Of a stretch of 64,000 nucleotides of DNA, positions 44,617 through 51,893 are shown piece by piece. The notes under the pieces were generated by a model. That model was not told the origin of the DNA. It ran no database searches and saw nothing but the letters and a program-made list of their open reading frames with translations. Origin of the DNA: an uncultured Blautia sp. (GTDB lineage: Bacteria; Bacillota; Clostridia; Lachnospirales; Lachnospiraceae); contig UQHF01000002.1 of the NCBI GenBank assembly GCA_900540785.1, positions 124,001 through 188,000 of the forward strand, given 5' to 3'. Within the stretch, counting starts at the first letter, position 1; each line of letters starts with the position of its first letter. Made by a program: the position numbers and the translations under genes.

Positions 44617-45694
44617 ATTACATGACGAGAAAATTCAAAAATATATGACGCCATACCGTTATCCGGTTCCTGTACTTCATGGTTCTGGAATAAAGGGCGC
44701 TTTTGATGAGAAATCCGTAGATATTCCGTTTGTCTTTAAACACAGAGAGAAATATTATATGATTTACTCAGGATTTGACGGTGAAGGCTATCAGTCTGCC
44801 CTGGCGCAAAGTGAGGATCTTGTGAACTGGAAGTTTTACGCTATGATTTTGAAACGCAATTTACAGAGCGGGCGCTGGGATAAAAATGGCGGTGCAGTAA
44901 CCTGGGCGATTAAAGAATCAGATAGCATATGGGAATGCCCCCGGCTGAGAAAGGTTAATGGGAAATACTGGCTTGTGTACCACTCTTATCCCGGAAACGG
45001 ATATGAAGAGGGAGCAGCGGAATTGGGGCTTGCGTGGTGTGAAGACGAAGAACTTCTTGACTGGCATTTTTTGGAAAATCCGGTTTATTCCTGGAAAGAT
45101 GGAGAAGAGTGGGAAGCGGGAGGGCTTTATAAGGCGTGCATCATTGAAAATGAGGGAAAATGGCATCTTTTTTACAATGCAAAAACAAAGGGAGAATCCT
45201 GGATTGAACAGACAGGAATTGCAATCTCTGATGATTTGCTGCACTGGGAAAGATATTCCGAAAATCCTGTTCTGAAAGTGGAGGAGGGACGATGGGATTC
45301 AACTTTTGTATCAGATCCTTACGTAGTGAGAGATGAAAAGCGATGGCTGTGTTTTTACTATGGAATCGGGGCTTTGGATAAGGAGGACGGACTTTATCAT
45401 GCAGAGGAAGGGCTGGCAGTGTCTTATGACCTTCTGAATTGGGAAAAAGTAGAAGAACCTGTTCTGAGGCATGGTCCGGCAGGTTCTTATGACAATCATC
45501 ATGCCCACAAACCGGCTGTTTTTTATGAAAATGGAGTGCTGTATCATTTTTACTGTGGAACCTGTAAGGCGTTGCCGGAGCATGCCACAGTATTATTTGA
45601 GGAATACAGAACAATTTGCGTAGCAGCAAGCAGACTTTTTTGGGAAAAGGATAGAAAAATTGGGAGACAGTCAGATGGAAAAAATAGAATTTGA
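44609..45694 (+). CDS. Five-bladed beta-propeller glycosidase (GH43/GH32-like)
   Basis: A 361-residue protein with the blade repeats of clan GH-F/J propellers: PFVFKHREKYYMIYSGFDG, WECPRLRKVNGKYWLVYHSYPG, GLYKACIIENEGKWHLFYNA and FVSDPYVVRDEKRWLCFYYGIG. Candidate catalytic acids are Asp in SVDIPFV, Asp or Glu in IWECPR, and Glu in EWEAGG. Substrate is unknown; arabinose, fucose-derivative or galactose linkages are all possible. The ATG overlaps the GH95 stop region by 8 bp, with CAGGAGG upstream; the frame open from 44537 is inside GH95. Confidence 0.75.
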   Translation: MIKLHDEKIQKYMTPYRYPVPVLHGSGIKGAFDEKSVDIPFVFKHREKYYMIYSGFDGEGYQSALAQSEDLVNWKFYAMILKRNLQSGRWDKNGGAVTWAIKESDSIWECPRLRKVNGKYWLVYHSYPGNGYEEGAAELGLAWCEDEELLDWHFLENPVYSWKDGEEWEAGGLYKACIIENEGKWHLFYNAKTKGESWIEQTGIAISDDLLHWERYSENPVLKVEEGRWDSTFVSDPYVVRDEKRWLCFYYGIGALDKEDGLYHAEEGLAVSYDLLNWEKVEEPVLRHGPAGSYDNHHAHKPAVFYENGVLYHFYCGTCKALPEHATVLFEEYRTICVAASRLFWEKDRKIGRQSDGKNRI

Positions 45695-47780
45695 AAAAGC
45701 AAAGGCAATATGGGCGCAGGGCAGAGAGGAGGAGATGAATTGTGAGCTTGCTTTTGGCACATCTGTTCCTCAAATGAAAAATGTCAGGATTTTTATTGCA
45801 ACATCGGGAATTTACAGATTGTGGATAAATGGAATTTTTAAGGCAGCAGGACCGGCGAGAGCTGCTCATGGATATTTTCGTGTGGATGAATATGAAATTG
45901 GAGATATGCTTATCGAAGCAGAAAATGAAATTGTAATAGAAGTACTGGGATATTATGTAAACAGCTACGATACGTTGAATCAAAATTCTTTTCTTACGGC
46001 AGAAGTCAGAAATGGGAATGATATTGTCGTATATACAGGGAAAGATTTTTACATATATGACAGAAAGCAGCGGATACGGAAGGTGCAGCGATACAGTTTT
46101 CAGAGGGCATTTATTGACGCATATCATCTGACGAAGAAGAAAAGCTTCACAGAAGAAAAAATAGAAGTTCAAAAAGAACCATGCTATATAAAAAGAGAAG
46201 TCCGGTATCCTCAGTTTGAAGTTTTGAAACCGGAAGCAATCATAGAAGAAGGAAAAGTGAAGTTTGTTCCCGATAAAGAAAAAGTTATAAAGGAACAGGA
46301 ATATTATCAGATCAGTCCTGTTTTATTAGGATTTCCTTATCATCAGGTAAAGGAGCATGTTTCGGAAGAGGCGCAGAAGTTCATTTTTTATCCGGAAATA
46401 AAAAAAGAAAAGAGCATATCTTCAAGGCATATAGAAAACGGATATGTATCATTTCGTTTCCCTTATAATGCAACAGGTTTTTATAAAATTGATATTACAG
46501 TAGAAAAAGCAGGAAGGATTTATGTTCTGTTCGACGAAATTCTGACAGATGGAGAAATTGACTTTCTTAGAATGTATAGCTGTAATTGTTTTTTGTATAC
46601 AGCAGAGCCGGGACATTATATATTGATGAGCTTTGCGCCTTATACTATGAAATATTTGAAGATTATAATGACGGGTTCCTGCACTGTGCAAAAAACTGAG
46701 TTCATAGAGTACAAGCACCCGGAAGTTTTAAAACGAATTTGCATTCCGGAACAGGAAAAAGAACTGCAGTTGATTTATAAGGCGGCAGAAGAGAGTTTTC
46801 GTGCAAATTCTCTTGATGTGTTTATGGATTGTCCCTCACGGGAGCGAGGTGGTTGGCTATGTGACAGCTATTTTACATCAGAGGTAGAATATATACTTAC
46901 TGGAGAGAATATTCTGGAACGGGCATTTCTGGATAATTTTGTCATGAAAGAGAAATTTAAATATCTTCCGGAAGGAATGATTCCCATGTGCTATCCAGCA
47001 GACCATAATAATGGAAATTACATACCAAACTGGGGAATGTGGTTTGTTTTGGAACTGGAAAAATATAAGAAACATACAGGAGATGTAAAATTTCTAGAAT
47101 GTGCAAAAAGAACCGTTTACGGATTGCTTTCTTTTTTCAGAAGGTATGAAAATGAGTATGGGCTTCTGGAAAATCTGGAAGGTTGGATTTTTGTGGAATG
47201 GTCAAGAGCAAACGACAGTGAACTGACAGAAGGCGTCAATTTTCCATCTAATATGCTGTATGCGAGAATGCTACAGGCGGCAGGAAACCTGTACGGAGAT
47301 GAAAAACTTCTAAAGAAATCAAAAGAACTGCGAAATGTTATTAGAAAACGTGCACAGAAACAGGGATTTTTTACGGATAACGAAAAAAGAACGGAAACAG
47401 GGTGGAAAAATACGGGAGAGTGTACAGAAGTATGCCAGTATTATGCTTTTTTTACAGGAATTGCCACAGTAGAGGAAGATGAAGGTCTATGGGATATTCT
47501 TGTACAGAAATTTGGACCGAAACGAAGCGAAAATCATTTTTATCCGGAAATTGCGCAGACAAACGCTTTTATAGGAAATTATTTAAGAATAGAACTTTTG
47601 TATAGGAATGGTATGTACGGGGAAGTTATAAAAAATATCATAGATTATTTTCTTCCTATGGCAGAGGAAACAGGGACTTTGTGGGAGAATGAAAAACCCA
47701 CAGGAAGTTGTAATCATGGTTTTGCATCATATGTAATCCGTTGGCTTGCAGGGATTTATGGTGTTGAAAACAGAAAATAA
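45675..47780 (+). CDS. GH78-like alpha-L-rhamnosidase
   Basis: A 701-residue hydrolase, cytoplasmic. Residues 1-130 form the N-terminal beta domain (SGIYRLWINGIFKAAGPARAAHGYF). A second beta domain follows, then the (alpha/alpha)6 barrel with DVFMDCPSRERGGWLCDSYF, the GH78 fingerprint with conserved Asp and Glu, and NWGMWFVLELEKYKKHTGD. It ends with a C-terminal Ala/Gly-poor barrel part (ENEKPTGSCNHGFAS), where a conserved His is expected. The ATG is 8 bp from GGGAG and the gene overlaps the propeller gene by 20 bp. It would remove terminal L-rhamnose. Confidence 0.85.
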   Translation: MEKIEFEKAKAIWAQGREEEMNCELAFGTSVPQMKNVRIFIATSGIYRLWINGIFKAAGPARAAHGYFRVDEYEIGDMLIEAENEIVIEVLGYYVNSYDTLNQNSFLTAEVRNGNDIVVYTGKDFYIYDRKQRIRKVQRYSFQRAFIDAYHLTKKKSFTEEKIEVQKEPCYIKREVRYPQFEVLKPEAIIEEGKVKFVPDKEKVIKEQEYYQISPVLLGFPYHQVKEHVSEEAQKFIFYPEIKKEKSISSRHIENGYVSFRFPYNATGFYKIDITVEKAGRIYVLFDEILTDGEIDFLRMYSCNCFLYTAEPGHYILMSFAPYTMKYLKIIMTGSCTVQKTEFIEYKHPEVLKRICIPEQEKELQLIYKAAEESFRANSLDVFMDCPSRERGGWLCDSYFTSEVEYILTGENILERAFLDNFVMKEKFKYLPEGMIPMCYPADHNNGNYIPNWGMWFVLELEKYKKHTGDVKFLECAKRTVYGLLSFFRRYENEYGLLENLEGWIFVEWSRANDSELTEGVNFPSNMLYARMLQAAGNLYGDEKLLKKSKELRNVIRKRAQKQGFFTDNEKRTETGWKNTGECTEVCQYYAFFTGIATVEEDEGLWDILVQKFGPKRSENHFYPEIAQTNAFIGNYLRIELLYRNGMYGEVIKNIIDYFLPMAEETGTLWENEKPTGSCNHGFASYVIRWLAGIYGVENRK

Positions 47781-47832
47781 ATAAGGGAGTATTTTTGCTG
47801 TTGTCTTTTGCTCTAGAACTGGAAAAAACTGT

Positions 47833-47861
47833 TTGTTTTTAAGTTGTAGAATGAGTATAAT
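47833..47861 (+). promoter_or_regulatory. Possible promoter of cas3
   Basis: A perfect TATAAT is 17 bp downstream of TTGTTT, about 72 bp before the cas3 start. The -35 box is weak. Confidence 0.45.
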
Positions 47862-47932
47862 TAAATAAAAAAATACGGAAAAACTAAAATTATTATGTCA
47901 TGTACATATGATTTGTGTGAAGGAGTGTGTGT

Positions 47933-50071
47933 ATGAAATATATTGCCCATCTTGATGGAGAAAGGGAACAGACTGTAAAGGAGCATTTAGAAGGAACTGC
48001 GAGGCTCAGTGGAGAATTTGCAAAGAAATTTGGAAAAGAGGAGTGGGGATATTGCTGCGGGTATCTCCACGATATAGGAAAGTATAGTATAGAATTTCAA
48101 CACAAAATAAAAGAAAACGGGAATGAGCAGATTGATCATTCAACGGCTGGTGCAAAGGTGTGCATGGAAACAGGGGGAATTTATCCTATTATGAGTTATT
48201 GTATTGCGGGGCATCATGCCGGATTACCAAATTATGGGAGTTCCCAGGATGGTGGTTTTGAATCGACTCTTATGGGAAGAATGAAAAAATCATTAAAAGA
48301 TTATTCTGCATATAAAGATGAAATAGAAATTCCGAAGGTGACAACAATACCTATTGCCTATGGAAAAGTCAAAAATCCTGATTTTGCATTGAGTGTTTTT
48401 ATAAGAATGTTATATTCCTGTCTTGTAGATGCAGATTTTCTTGATACAGAAGCTTTTATGAAAAACGGACGAATAAAACGCGATACAGGTGAAAGGATAG
48501 AGATTCTGCTTCAAAAGCTTGAGAAATATGTGGAAAAATGGCTGTTGAATAAAGAGATAAATACAGTAAATGGAAGAAGAACGGAAATTTTAAGAAATTG
48601 TCTGGAAGCAGGAAAAAGAGAAAAAGGTCTTTTTCGTTTGACTGTGCCCACAGGTGGCGGAAAAACAATAGCTTCACTGGCGTTTGCCCTCCGTCATGCC
48701 GTACATAATAATATGGACAGAATAATTTATGTTATTCCATATACTAGCATTATAGAGCAAAATGCGCAGATTTTCCGGAGCATTCTGGGAGACGACAATG
48801 TATTAGAAAATCATTGTAATATAGACTATGACGATTCAGAAGAATGGAATCCAATGAAGCTCGCGGCAGAAAACTGGGATAAACCAGTTGTAGTTACTAC
48901 AAACGTACAGTTTTTTGAATCTCTGTTTGGAAACAAATCTTCAAAATGCAGAAAACTTCATAATATTGCGAATAGTGTTGTTATATTTGATGAGGTACAA
49001 ATGCTTCCTACAGATTATTTAAAACCATGTATCGCTATGATAGAAGAATTGGTAAACAGTTTTGAGGCAAGCGTGGTGCTTTGTACAGCAACACAGCCTG
49101 CGCTGCAGCCTTTTTTTCAAAGCGGAATATCGGTATATGAACTTTGTCCCAGACTGGAAGAGCAGTTTGAATTTTTTAAACGGACTACATTTCAAAACCT
49201 TGATAAAATATCAGAGGAAGTTTTAATTGAAAAGCTGTCAGGAGAATATCAGGCTCTTTGTATTGTAAATACAAAAAAGAAGGCGCAGGCGTTGTATCAA
49301 GCATTAAAGGGACAGGGAGTATTTCACTTATCTACTTCTATGTATCCCAAACATAGAAAGCGTGTTCTGGAGGAAATAAGGAGATGCTTAAATGCCGGGG
49401 AAAGATGTCTTGTTTTGTCTACAAGTCTTGTGGAAGCCGGGGTTGACCTTGATTTTCATTCGGTATACAGACAGCTTGCAGGCATTGATTCTGTGATTCA
49501 GGCGGCTGGCAGATGTAACAGAGAAGGAAAACGTTCTCCAGAAGACAGCAATGTCTATGTTTTTCAATTTGAAGCACAGGAAAGGGTTTGGGGACAGAGA
49601 AAACAGATTGAGGCAGCCAAAGTATTGGTTTCAGAGGAAAAAGATATTTCTGCGCTGGAAAGTATAGAGGAATATTTTGAATTTCTGTATCACTTAAAAA
49701 GCAGTGAGCTTGACAAAAAGAACATTATGGAGCAATTTAAGGGGATAAAATGTGATTTTCCGAAAGTGGCAGAAGATTTTAAGATGATTGAAAATGATAC
49801 GAAAACAGTCTTTATTCCGATAGAAGAGGAAGCTCAGGATTTGCTGCAACAGTTGAAATATCAGGGATTTACAAAAACAAGTATGAGAAAAGCAGGGCAG
49901 TATTCTGTTACTCTTTACAATGACGTAATAGAAAAAATGGAAGCAGCAGGCATGATAGAACCGGTGGCAGAAAATATAACTGATTTTTACGAATTGAAGG
50001 ACAAGGAGAGATATTCAGAAGAATTTGGACTTAACTTGAATATAGAAAATGGAATGGCATTGTTTTGGTAA
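47933..50071 (+). CDS. cas3: CRISPR-associated helicase/nuclease Cas3 (type I-C)
   Basis: Degrades DNA recruited by the I-C Cascade. An N-terminal HD nuclease (about residues 1-190: His in KEHLEGTARL, HD in YLHDIGK, IAGHHAG) is fused to a superfamily 2 helicase: TVPTGGGKTIAS (Walker A), IVIFDEVQML (DEVQ in place of DEVH/DEAH), LCTATQPAL, SLVEAGVDLDF and IQAAGRCNREG. It has 712 residues, slightly short for the family but with every motif present. GAAGGAG lies before the ATG. Unlike most I-C loci, it is separated from cas5 by a gap and two non-cas genes. Confidence 0.95.
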   Translation: MKYIAHLDGEREQTVKEHLEGTARLSGEFAKKFGKEEWGYCCGYLHDIGKYSIEFQHKIKENGNEQIDHSTAGAKVCMETGGIYPIMSYCIAGHHAGLPNYGSSQDGGFESTLMGRMKKSLKDYSAYKDEIEIPKVTTIPIAYGKVKNPDFALSVFIRMLYSCLVDADFLDTEAFMKNGRIKRDTGERIEILLQKLEKYVEKWLLNKEINTVNGRRTEILRNCLEAGKREKGLFRLTVPTGGGKTIASLAFALRHAVHNNMDRIIYVIPYTSIIEQNAQIFRSILGDDNVLENHCNIDYDDSEEWNPMKLAAENWDKPVVVTTNVQFFESLFGNKSSKCRKLHNIANSVVIFDEVQMLPTDYLKPCIAMIEELVNSFEASVVLCTATQPALQPFFQSGISVYELCPRLEEQFEFFKRTTFQNLDKISEEVLIEKLSGEYQALCIVNTKKKAQALYQALKGQGVFHLSTSMYPKHRKRVLEEIRRCLNAGERCLVLSTSLVEAGVDLDFHSVYRQLAGIDSVIQAAGRCNREGKRSPEDSNVYVFQFEAQERVWGQRKQIEAAKVLVSEEKDISALESIEEYFEFLYHLKSSELDKKNIMEQFKGIKCDFPKVAEDFKMIENDTKTVFIPIEEEAQDLLQQLKYQGFTKTSMRKAGQYSVTLYNDVIEKMEAAGMIEPVAENITDFYELKDKERYSEEFGLNLNIENGMALFW

Positions 50072-50081
50072 CAGAAAGCAA

Positions 50082-50116
50082 AAGCGGTGAGTGCAGACAG
50101 ATTGCAGTCACCGCTT
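50082..50116. terminator. Hairpin after cas3
   Basis: AAGCGGTGA pairs with TCACCGCTT across a 17-base loop, 10 bp past the cas3 stop. A T-run is missing on the plus strand; on the minus strand TTTTG follows. It may partly separate cas3 from the downstream genes. Confidence 0.5.
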
Positions 50117-50150
50117 CAAGCTTTAAGTTTCAAAAAAATATCATTATTTC

Positions 50151-50162
50151 AATCCGCGGATT
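50151..50162. repeat. Palindrome overlapping a CRISPR-handle-like 10-mer
   Basis: AATCCGCGGATT is a perfect 12-bp palindrome. The overlapping 50146-50155 (ATTTCAATCC) is the exact reverse complement of the last ten bases of the CRISPR repeat (GGATTGAAAT). The upstream part of a repeat is not conserved here. Confidence 0.5.
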
Positions 50163-50243
50163 TTCCGACGTGGTAAGTATAATATATTTTTTAAATTAAT
50201 TCAAAAACTTCAATGAAATTTAATTGAAAAAATAAAATATTAA

Positions 50244-50272
50244 TTGACTTATTGATAGGGGAGGAGTATAGT
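50244..50272 (+). promoter_or_regulatory. Strong promoter of the DUF3990/DUF3791 pair inside the cas locus
   Basis: TTGACT and TATAGT are separated by 17 bp, in an AT-rich gap 48 bp before the DUF3990 start. As cas5 to cas2 follow without a clear internal promoter, this element may also drive them. Confidence 0.7.
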
Positions 50273-50319
50273 GGGGTTATAAGGAGTGATAAGTTAAAAT
50301 TTTTTGAAGGAGAAGCGGT

Positions 50320-50787
50320 ATGATTTTATATCATGGGAGTAAAGAGATAGTAAAATTTCCGGAAATAAGGAAGGCTGAGTTTAACAAAGATTTTTATTTC
50401 GGGTTTTATTGCACCAAATATCCAAAACAGGCAGAACGATGGGCAATACGATATGGAAAAGCAGGATATGTAAATAAATATGAATATACCCCAAATGATA
50501 ATCTTAATTGCCTTATATTTGAAAAAATGACAGAAGAATGGTTGGATTTTGTGGTCGCCTGTAGATATGGGAAATCGCATAATTATGATATTGTAGAAGG
50601 CCCTATGGCAGATGATACTATTTATAATTATATTCAGAACTTTATAGACGGAAAAATTTCCAGAGCAGCATTCTGGGAATTGGTCAAATTTAAGTATCCT
50701 ACGCATCAGATTAGCTTTCATACGGTTTCTGCTCTTGATACATTACAATTTATAGGAAGTGAGAGAGTTTATGGGAAGAAAAAATAA
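50320..50787 (+). CDS. DUF3990-family protein, ADP-ribosyltransferase-like (toxin candidate)
   Basis: A 155-residue cytoplasmic protein. LYHGSKEIV at residues 3-11, DFYFGFYCTKYPKQAERWA at 24-42 and YDIVEGPMADD at 89-99 follow the DUF3990 pattern. The first two resemble the His and Tyr motifs of H-Y-E type ADP-ribosyltransferases. The third catalytic position is uncertain; H129-Q130 in YPTHQISFHT is a candidate. It has GAAGGAG at 7 bp and its own promoter, and overlaps the next gene by 17 bp. A toxin role is inferred from fold and pairing. Its place between cas3 and cas5 is unusual. Confidence 0.8.
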   Translation: MILYHGSKEIVKFPEIRKAEFNKDFYFGFYCTKYPKQAERWAIRYGKAGYVNKYEYTPNDNLNCLIFEKMTEEWLDFVVACRYGKSHNYDIVEGPMADDTIYNYIQNFIDGKISRAAFWELVKFKYPTHQISFHTVSALDTLQFIGSERVYGKKK

Positions 50788-51211
50788 CAATGCTTTGTTT
50801 TTTACCTGTAGTCTGATTGAATATATAGGAAGAAAGGTAAAAAGAACAAGACAGGAAGTAGTAGATTTTCTGGGAAAAGATCGGATTGAAAGAATTTATG
50901 AATTTGCAGATGTCTTTCATTGTGAACCGATAGAAAAGATAGCAAAAGAATTTATAGAGGAAAGTAAAATAAAGGAAGGAATCTTTGATAATGAAGCCGC
51001 GTGTGAATATACGATTCCTGATTATTGGGATATTGGAGAAGTGTACGAGCGTCTTATAGAGGATTGTTACGGAGATGAGGAAATTACAAAGGGAATATGG
51101 GAAGTATATCATTCGTGGATAGATGAACATATTTCAGATTACAATACCGATTTTTACTATCAATCCAGAGATTATATAGCAGAATGTTATCGGAAAGGAG
51201 AGATATTATGA
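50771..51211 (+). CDS. DUF3791-like protein (antitoxin/partner candidate)
   Basis: A 146-residue acidic protein. Residues about 5-65 (NNALFFTCSLIEYIGRKVKRTRQEVVDFLGKDRIERIYEFADVF in parts) match DUF3791, a short family often found beside DUF3990 genes. The remaining 80 residues are acidic (YWDIGEVYERLIEDCYGDEE) and unlike anything recognised. The ATG at 50771 lies within the DUF3990 gene, so translation is coupled. An in-frame GTG at 50759 is an alternative. The pair order and overlap resemble type II toxin-antitoxin modules. The function is inferred. Confidence 0.72.
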   Translation: MGRKNNNALFFTCSLIEYIGRKVKRTRQEVVDFLGKDRIERIYEFADVFHCEPIEKIAKEFIEESKIKEGIFDNEAACEYTIPDYWDIGEVYERLIEDCYGDEEITKGIWEVYHSWIDEHISDYNTDFYYQSRDYIAECYRKGEIL

Positions 51212-51240
51212 AAAGAAGGGAGTGCAGGCAATGGGCGTAG
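51208..51240 (+). other. Ten-codon leader ORF overlapping the cas5 start
   Basis: ATG at 51208, 7 bp after a strong AAAGGAG, opens MKRRECRQWA and ends at TAG 51238-51240, overlapping the cas5 start in another frame. It overlaps the DUF3791 stop (ATGA). It could couple translation from the DUF3791 gene into cas5. Confidence 0.4.
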
Positions 51241-51893
51241 GAGTAAAAGTACGGGTATGGGGAGATTATGCTCTTTTTTCAAGACCAGAAGTGAAAGTGG
51301 AAAGATACTCATATGATGTCATGACACCTTCAGCTGCAAGAGGAATTTTGGAGGCAATTTACTGGCATCCCGGAATGCGGTGGGTGATCGACAAAATATA
51401 TGTAAAAAACCCGGTGCGATTTACAAGTGTAAGAAGAAATGAGGTGAAAAGTAAGGTTTCGTTAAATAATGTTTTACAAGTATACAATGGAGCGAAAAAG
51501 CCTCTTTATATCAGCAGTAAAGAGGAAATTGTACAGAGAGCTTCTGTTTTACTGACAGATGTGGAGTATGTAATAGAGGCGCATTTTGATATGACGGAAA
51601 AAGCAAATGAAACAGATAATCCCGGAAAGTTTAAAGATATTATAATGAGGAGATTAAGAAAAGGAGCCTGTTATCATATGCCGTACTTTGGCTGTAGGGA
51701 ATTTCCGGCCCATTTTGCTTTGTGTGAAGAGGAAAAAATTACAACTTGTTATGATGATGTGGCAGAAAAAGATTTAGGAATTATGTTGTACGATATGGAT
51801 TATTCGGATAAGGCAAATATACGTCCTATATTTTTCCGGGCAGTTATGAGGCAGGGTGTTTTAGATTTAAGAGACTGCGAGGTGATACGATGA
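51231..51893 (+). CDS. cas5c: CRISPR-associated protein Cas5c (Cas5d), crRNA endonuclease
   Basis: In type I-C this Cas5 variant processes pre-crRNA at the base of the repeat stem and stays on the 5' handle. GVKVRVWGDYALFSRPEVKVERYSYDVMTPSAARGILEAI (in parts) and the C-terminal RAVMRQGVLDLRDCEV are the family marks. Candidate catalytic residues (Tyr, Lys and His region at CYHMPYFGCREF) are present. It has 220 residues. The ATG is 8 bp from GGGAG. It overlaps cas8c by 4 bp. Confidence 0.95.
   Translation: MGVGVKVRVWGDYALFSRPEVKVERYSYDVMTPSAARGILEAIYWHPGMRWVIDKIYVKNPVRFTSVRRNEVKSKVSLNNVLQVYNGAKKPLYISSKEEIVQRASVLLTDVEYVIEAHFDMTEKANETDNPGKFKDIIMRRLRKGACYHMPYFGCREFPAHFALCEEEKITTCYDDVAEKDLGIMLYDMDYSDKANIRPIFFRAVMRQGVLDLRDCEVIR

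Noticed and set aside
45141..46172. A 343-residue minus-strand ORF across the propeller/GH78 junction
   Set aside because: Antisense to two well-supported enzymes, no ribosome site and no recognisable domain.
50200..50340. A full CreTA module with CreA target at the DUF3990 promoter
   Set aside because: Only a 10-base handle match exists; the best seed match (ATGATAT near 50331) has no proper PAM and a mismatch at position 1.
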